From positions 1 through 8,234 of the forward strand of contig JAWXTY010000041.1 in the NCBI GenBank assembly GCA_044433115.1: DNA of 8,234 nt. The letters run 5' to 3'. The notes beneath the pieces are model-generated. The model saw only the letters and a list, made by a program, of their open reading frames with translations. It was not told where the DNA came from and ran no database searches. Source of the DNA: CAKUIA01 sp044433115 (GTDB lineage Bacteria; Verrucomicrobiota; Verrucomicrobiia; Opitutales; Intestinicryptomonadaceae). Shown one piece after another: positions 5,245-8,234 of the stretch (position 1 is its first letter; each line of letters begins with the position of its first letter). The translations under genes and the position numbers were made by a program.

Positions 5245-5888
5245 CTAAGCATAGCAGAGAACATTGTAGAAATTCCCTTACGCAATTCTACAGTATTTTG
5301 GGCAAGCATATAAGCAGGTGTAGAGTACACATTGAACTTTGCGTCGTGTACAAAAGAGTCGGCTTCGCAATTTATGTGCTTTGCTCCCATTGCTTCTATC
5401 TTTTGTGCTGTCGCTTCGTCATTGCCTATAGTCAGTTCCACCCCATTTGCTATCACCCTTGCAGCGATTACTGGAGATATGCAGATAAAGGCACTTGCCT
5501 TGTTTAGCTCGAGCATTTTATTTATAGCTAAGGCAACATCGGCATTCACTGAGCAGTTTTCGCCCTCTATGGCAAAAGTCGACAAGTTCTTCGCTGCCCC
5601 AAAGCCCCCTACAAAGACTAAAGCGTCAAAGTCGCCTGCATCAAAGCTTGCTAAGTCTGATATATTGCCCCTTGCCAACCTAGCAGACTCTTCAAGTACA
5701 TTCCTATTTACAGAATGTTCAACTCCCTTTAAGTGGTTTATAGCGTGCATTTGCTCAATGTTTGGAGCAAAGAAAGTTATAGAAGCTGAAAGCTCTTCAA
5801 GGGCGTTGAGTGCTATAACACTTTCGTGGATTTCACTGCCATCAAAAACGCCACAGCCTGATAATACTAATGCTACTTTTTTATTCAT
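5241..5888 (-). CDS. elbB: ElbB, DJ-1/PfpI-family glyoxalase-like protein
   Basis: This 215-residue cytosolic protein of the DJ-1/PfpI (class I amidotransferase-like) superfamily closely follows E. coli ElbB (217 aa). Visible signatures are SGCGVFDGSEIHE (10-22), INHLKG (50-55), RNVLEESARLARG (62-74), GGFGAAKNLS (94-103), the nucleophile-elbow cysteine C136 in FICISP, LTIGND (152-157) and STPAYMLAQN (189-198). E. coli ElbB has been linked to isoprenoid synthesis and shows weak glyoxalase activity; the in vivo substrate is not settled. The ATG at 5888 has a good Shine-Dalgarno (AAGGAAG, 5899-5893) that overlaps the stop codon of the upstream hexapeptide-repeat gene, only 9 nt away, so the two are co-translated. 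It is the last gene of the minus-strand group, and its TAA shares four bases with the thiF stop. Confidence 0.93.
   Translation of the reverse strand: MNKKVALVLSGCGVFDGSEIHESVIALNALEELSASITFFAPNIEQMHAINHLKGVEHSVNRNVLEESARLARGNISDLASFDAGDFDALVFVGGFGAAKNLSTFAIEGENCSVNADVALAINKMLELNKASAFICISPVIAARVIANGVELTIGNDEATAQKIEAMGAKHINCEADSFVHDAKFNVYSTPAYMLAQNTVELRKGISTMFSAMLS
5265..5292. other. Hairpin inside the 3' end of elbB, possible thiF-operon terminator
   Basis: Arms TGTAGAA (5265-5271) and TTCTACA (5286-5292) are perfectly complementary. Allowing one bulged A, the stem extends to about nine pairs around the loop CCCTTACGC. It lies about 20 nt past the thiF stop, within codons of elbB. On the plus strand only a short TATTTT follows, so it is a weak intrinsic terminator at best. 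No other stop signal for the plus-strand operon is visible. Confidence 0.35.
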
Positions 5889-5897
5889 AATTCTTCC

Positions 5898-6587
5898 TTA
5901 CTTTATTCTTCTAATTTTCTTAGCTATACTAGCCTTTTCAAAATACATCATATTAGGCTCGAGATAACCTGAATACGCAATGCCCGAAAGCACTATCGCA
6001 CGCTTATCTAAAATCGTCCCTGGTTGAAGTACACTATTACAGCCACACTCTGCACCATCGGCAAGAATTGCCCCAAATTTACGTAAATTACTTTGTACCC
6101 TGCCATTTTTTGTACAAGCGTGCACATTAGATTTATCCAACTTTAAGTTAGCTAAAATCACGCCAGCTCCCAAGTGAGACTTATTGCCCAAAATAGAGTC
6201 GCCAACATAATTAAAGTGAGGCACTTGTACATTATCTAAAAGTAGGCAATTTTTAAATTCACAAGAATTACCCAACACGCAATTTGCCCCTGCAATGACA
6301 TTACCCCTAATGTATACACTTGGGCGAAGCTCGCAGTTCTCGCCTATATAACAAGGTCCTTGAATGACGCCAAATGGGGGTAGCTTAACAGAGGGGTGTA
6401 TGTACACATCGCCCTCTATATGCAAATTAGCAGGAATGTCCTCACGATTTTTTAGTGCCTTAAACTCCTCGGAGCCTAGTGCCTTTGCTATCTGGCTAAT
6501 CCACACCCAAGCCTCAACTTGGGGTAAAAAGTGTTCTTTAAATATCTCTAAAGAAGCTGGTATGTCAAACAAATCTTCTGCTTTCAT
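5898..6587 (-). CDS. Stand-alone left-handed beta-helix (hexapeptide) acyltransferase-like protein
   Basis: The 229-residue protein has an N-terminal helical stretch (about 1-50) followed by a left-handed parallel beta-helix built of hexapeptide turns (about 55-200). It resembles the C-terminal acetyltransferase half of GlmU-type enzymes but has no nucleotidyltransferase domain. Key segments are RPSVYIRGNVIAGANCVLGNSCEFKN (88-113), VPHFNYVGDSILGNKSHLGAG (122-142), where H124 corresponds to the catalytic histidine of the GlmU N-acetyltransferase site, and LRKFGAILADGAECGCNSVLQPGT (168-191). It probably transfers an acetyl group to a sugar phosphate or related amine, or is a nucleotide-sugar-related enzyme; the substrate is unknown. 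It has eight cysteines, many for this length. No Shine-Dalgarno precedes the ATG. It lies 48 bp after the TSUP gene and 9 bp before elbB, in the same direction. Confidence 0.8.
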   Translation of the reverse strand: MKAEDLFDIPASLEIFKEHFLPQVEAWVWISQIAKALGSEEFKALKNREDIPANLHIEGDVYIHPSVKLPPFGVIQGPCYIGENCELRPSVYIRGNVIAGANCVLGNSCEFKNCLLLDNVQVPHFNYVGDSILGNKSHLGAGVILANLKLDKSNVHACTKNGRVQSNLRKFGAILADGAECGCNSVLQPGTILDKRAIVLSGIAYSGYLEPNMMYFEKASIAKKIRRIK

Positions 6588-6635
6588 ATGTCTTTAAATA
6601 ATGGATAATCACCTGAATAAAGACAAGAAAATTCT

Positions 6636-7382
6636 CTAAAATAGCATTGCCAATGTAGATAGTAGTGTTAGGGCAATGATTAGTCGTTTGAAATTCTCTT
6701 CAGATATACGCTTAACTAGTATTATCCCCATTATTGCACCTACAAATATAAAGGCGATTGCAAGTACATTTATCTTGAGGCTCTCTATAGTAATGTTGTC
6801 CCATGCAAAAATTTGCAGAGGAAGCTTTAAGTAATTTATAGTCATAAAAAACCAAGCGTTAGTCCCTATAAACACTAGCTTTGGCAGTCTCATAGACAAT
6901 AGATATATCGCCATTATAGAGCCTGCTGCATTGCCTATCATTGTGGAAAATCCTCCCAATATCCCAAATGTAGGGCTGTATAACTTCGATTTCGCAAGCT
7001 TTGCATTTGTGCTTTCTCCAAAAATCATAAAGAAGAGACCTATAAATATAGAAAATGCCATCAAGATTTTAAACATCTCGGCGTTGACGTACTTATCTAT
7101 AGCAATTGCCACAAAAAAGCCTACAACAGTGTAGGGCAAGAGCTTTAGTATATATTTAAACTCACAACTCTTTCTATAGTAAATTATTGCAATTAAATCG
7201 GCAAAACAGAGCATAGGCAAAATTATCCCCGTAGACTCCTTTGCCCCAAAGGCTATAGCCATTAATGGTATTGCAATGGTGGCAATCCCTTGAATGCCCG
7301 TCTTTGACATACCTATTAATATAGCTGCAAATAAGAGCGAAAATAGCTCAAATCCACTAAGTGTTATTCCCCAAAATTCCAT
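6636..7382 (-). CDS. TSUP family permease (TauE/SafE type, sulfite exporter-like)
   Basis: This 248-residue membrane protein has about eight hydrophobic helices and belongs to the TSUP family (TauE/SafE/DUF81), whose characterised members move sulfite, sulfoacetate or other sulfur-containing anions. The N-terminal signature LIGMSKTGIQG (22-32), the first-repeat LPMLCFADLIAIIYYRK (55-71), the second-repeat GGFSTMIGNAAGSIMAIYLL (143-162) and GTNAWFFMTINYLKLP (173-188) fit the family well. The substrate cannot be read from sequence; the sulfur carrier genes are nearby but on the opposite strand. The ATG at 7382 has no Shine-Dalgarno, and a TATAAT lies about 10 nt upstream, so the message may be almost leaderless. 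It heads a minus-strand group with the hexapeptide-repeat gene and elbB. The gap to the next gene is 48 bp without a clear terminator. Confidence 0.88.
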   Translation of the reverse strand: MEFWGITLSGFELFSLLFAAILIGMSKTGIQGIATIAIPLMAIAFGAKESTGIILPMLCFADLIAIIYYRKSCEFKYILKLLPYTVVGFFVAIAIDKYVNAEMFKILMAFSIFIGLFFMIFGESTNAKLAKSKLYSPTFGILGGFSTMIGNAAGSIMAIYLLSMRLPKLVFIGTNAWFFMTINYLKLPLQIFAWDNITIESLKINVLAIAFIFVGAIMGIILVKRISEENFKRLIIALTLLSTLAMLF

Positions 7383-7392
7383 ATGAAAGTTT

Positions 7393-7398
7393 ATTATA
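7393..7398 (-). promoter_or_regulatory. Candidate -10 element of the TSUP gene
   Basis: A perfect TATAAT (minus strand, 7398-7393) lies just after the rubrerythrin terminator and 10 nt before the ATG at 7382. Transcription from it would start only a few bases before the ATG. The -35 position at a 17-nt spacer is TCAAAA, a poor match, so this promoter is tentative. Confidence 0.35.
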
Positions 7399-7400
7399 AA

Positions 7401-7432
7401 GAAAAAGCCACAGTCTTTTGATAACTGTGGCT
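7401..7432 (-). terminator. Intrinsic terminator of the rubrerythrin gene
   Basis: Read on the minus strand, a perfect 9-bp stem AGCCACAGT (7432-7424) and ACTGTGGCT (7414-7406) encloses a 9-nt loop and is followed by TTTTC and then TTT. It begins about 20 nt after the rubrerythrin stop. This is a textbook Rho-independent terminator separating rubrerythrin from the TSUP gene. The opposite direction has only scattered T residues, so it serves mainly the minus strand. Confidence 0.9.
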
Positions 7433-7451
7433 CTTTGTTTAAATTTATTAA

Positions 7452-8003
7452 TTAAGCCTTGAAGTGGCGTTGTAACAAGCCATTGAATGCTGAACCGTGG
7501 CGAGCTTCGTCTTTGCACATTTCGTGTACAGTGTCGTGAATTGCGTCATAGCCAAGTTCCTTAGCTCTTTTTGCTATTGCTAATTTGCCCTCAGTTGCTC
7601 CGTGTTCTGCTGCTACTCTTGCTTCTAAGTTTTCCTTAGTTGATGTAGACAAGACTTCGCCTAGAAGTTCTGCGAACTTTGCAGCGTGTTCTGCTTCTTC
7701 AAAAGCTATACGCTTGTAAGCTTCAGCAACTTCAGGATAACCCTCTCTATCAGCTTGACGGCTCATAGCCAAGTACATACCAACTTCTGTACATTCGCCA
7801 GAAAAGTGAGCTCTTAAGCCTTCAACAACTTCTGCGTCTAAGCCCTTTGCTACACCAATTCTGTGCTCATCAGCCCATACTATAGTAGAACTTTCAACTT
7901 GTTCTACGAATTTAGACTTGCCAACCTTACATTGTGGGCAAGCATCAGGTAAGTTATTTGCGTCCATTACATAGCCGCATACTGAACATATCATTTTTGA
8001 CAT
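7452..8003 (-). CDS. Reverse-type rubrerythrin (peroxide reductase)
   Basis: This 183-residue cytosolic non-haem iron protein reduces hydrogen peroxide in anaerobes. The rubredoxin-like domain is N-terminal (C6xxC9 and C22xxC25, about residues 1-35), followed by a ferritin-like four-helix domain, the order found in reverse rubrerythrins such as the clostridial NADH-dependent peroxidases. Diiron ligand candidates are E70 (FSGECTE), E103xxH106 (EEAEH), E133 or E138 (AAEHGATE) and E166xxH169 (KDEARH). VWADEHRIGVAKGLD (42-56) and AIHDTVHEMCKDEARHG (154-170) are strongly family-like. The gene stands alone, with its own sigma-70-like promoter about 100 bp upstream and an intrinsic terminator downstream. 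Two perfect inverted repeats bracket the promoter and may mediate oxidative-stress control. Electrons probably come from a separate NAD(P)H:rubredoxin reductase that is not in this window. Confidence 0.95.
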   Translation of the reverse strand: MSKMICSVCGYVMDANNLPDACPQCKVGKSKFVEQVESSTIVWADEHRIGVAKGLDAEVVEGLRAHFSGECTEVGMYLAMSRQADREGYPEVAEAYKRIAFEEAEHAAKFAELLGEVLSTSTKENLEARVAAEHGATEGKLAIAKRAKELGYDAIHDTVHEMCKDEARHGSAFNGLLQRHFKA

Positions 8004-8004
8004 A

Positions 8005-8052
8005 TTATATCTCTTTCTCTTCTAAGTTAAGTTGCCTATTATCCTCCCACAT
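8005..8052 (-). other. Possible short upstream ORF in the rubrerythrin leader
   Basis: The minus strand reads ATG at 8052-8050 through a TAA at 8007-8005, encoding MWEDNRQLNLEEKEI (15 codons). It ends one base before the rubrerythrin ATG. No Shine-Dalgarno precedes it, and rubrerythrin itself lacks a strong one, so termination-reinitiation coupling would be one use. An ORF of this size can occur by chance. Confidence 0.2.
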
Positions 8053-8070
8053 TTTTAACTTTGCAAGAAA

Positions 8071-8091
8071 ATTTTCGCTCCTAACGAAAAT
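8071..8091. promoter_or_regulatory. Perfect inverted repeat in the rubrerythrin 5' leader
   Basis: ATTTTCG (8071-8077) and CGAAAAT (8085-8091) are perfect complements separated by 7 nt. The element lies just downstream of the predicted transcription start (about 8100) and 68 bp before the ATG. It could be a repressor operator for a dimeric regulator or an mRNA hairpin. The sequence is not one I can assign to a named regulator. Confidence 0.5.
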
Positions 8092-8106
8092 AAAACAAAT
8101 CATAAA

Positions 8107-8134
8107 ACTATAGTCCATCTCAAAAAAATCTCAA
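8107..8134 (-). promoter_or_regulatory. Candidate sigma-70-like promoter of rubrerythrin
   Basis: On the minus strand TTGAGA (8134-8129) is followed after 16 nt by TATAGT (8112-8107); each hexamer matches the consensus at 5 of 6 positions. Transcription would start near 8100, leaving a leader of about 97 nt before the ATG at 8003. The 16-nt spacer contains a T7 run. It is the best promoter candidate in the window. Confidence 0.6.
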
Positions 8135-8147
8135 GTTTCCCACCTCC

Positions 8148-8169
8148 CTTTGCACCCTCAAGTGCAAAG
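8148..8169. promoter_or_regulatory. Perfect 8-bp inverted repeat upstream of the rubrerythrin promoter
   Basis: CTTTGCAC (8148-8155) and GTGCAAAG (8162-8169) are perfect complements with a 6-nt spacer, ending 14 nt upstream of the predicted -35. The location suits an activator or repressor site. As a hairpin it lacks a T-tract on either strand, so it is unlikely to be a terminator. Confidence 0.5.
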
Positions 8170-8214
8170 CCTAAAATCTTAAATAAAAAATCTAACTAAC
8201 TCGAAAGAGATACT

Positions 8215-8234
8215 TCCCTTTCGATGTGAAGGGA
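8215..8234. repeat. Inverted repeat at the right window edge
   Basis: TCCCTT (8215-8220) and AAGGGA (8229-8234) pair around an 8-nt loop. The element runs to the last base of the window, so the stem may be longer and its function (terminator of a neighbouring gene, or a regulatory site) cannot be judged. Confidence 0.35.

Noticed and set aside
5332..5967. A 211-codon plus-strand open frame antisense to elbB
   Set aside because: The minus strand encodes a full-length protein matching ElbB motif for motif. The plus frame has low-complexity Ser/Ala-rich content and no family resemblance, so it is a shadow frame.
6588..6635. An internal promoter before the hexapeptide-repeat gene (TTGTCT, 17 nt, CATTAT)
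   Set aside because: Both hexamers match at only 4 of 6 positions in AT-rich DNA, so chance occurrence is likely.

Overview
The window is AT-rich bacterial DNA carrying ten intact protein-coding genes, an untranslated repeat region at the left edge and a regulatory region at the right edge. The gene set points to an anaerobe, probably Gram-negative: a reverse-type rubrerythrin (peroxide defence in anaerobes), formate-dependent purine synthesis (PurT, which needs free formate), and an ElbB protein. The phylum cannot be resolved from sequence alone. Clear Shine-Dalgarno sequences are rare: only thiF and elbB have convincing ones, while purT, the sulfite-exporter-like gene and the hexapeptide-repeat gene have none.

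Layout, left to right. Positions 1-338 hold no real gene. They contain two near-identical 58-bp hairpin-forming repeats 157 bp apart, then a terminator-like hairpin with a possible short leader peptide just upstream of the first gene. On the plus strand follow an Fsr-like (fosmidomycin-resistance type) MFS exporter (339-1526), then a tightly packed cluster: purT, an AEC-family transporter, a HAD phosphatase or phosphomutase, thiS and a ThiF/MoeB-like E1 enzyme (1567-5244). Gaps are 2-3 nt or the genes overlap as ATGA, so the cluster looks like one transcript starting at a -35/-10 pair just before purT.

A minus-strand group (TSUP permease, stand-alone left-handed beta-helix acyltransferase-like protein, elbB; 7382-5241) runs toward it. 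thiF and elbB end tail to tail and share four bases, with no good terminator between them. At the right edge rubrerythrin (8003-7452, minus) is a single-gene unit with its own strong terminator, a good sigma-70-like promoter and two perfect inverted repeats bracketing that promoter.

Most genes are housekeeping or transport. The points that deserve a second look are the E1 enzyme that lacks all five cysteines of canonical ThiF, the thiS diglycine codons that double as the thiF ribosome-binding site, the sharp change of codon use halfway through the MFS gene, the attenuator-like leader before that gene, and the rubrerythrin operator candidates. I see no mobile element, CRISPR array, RNA gene or clear novel defence system.
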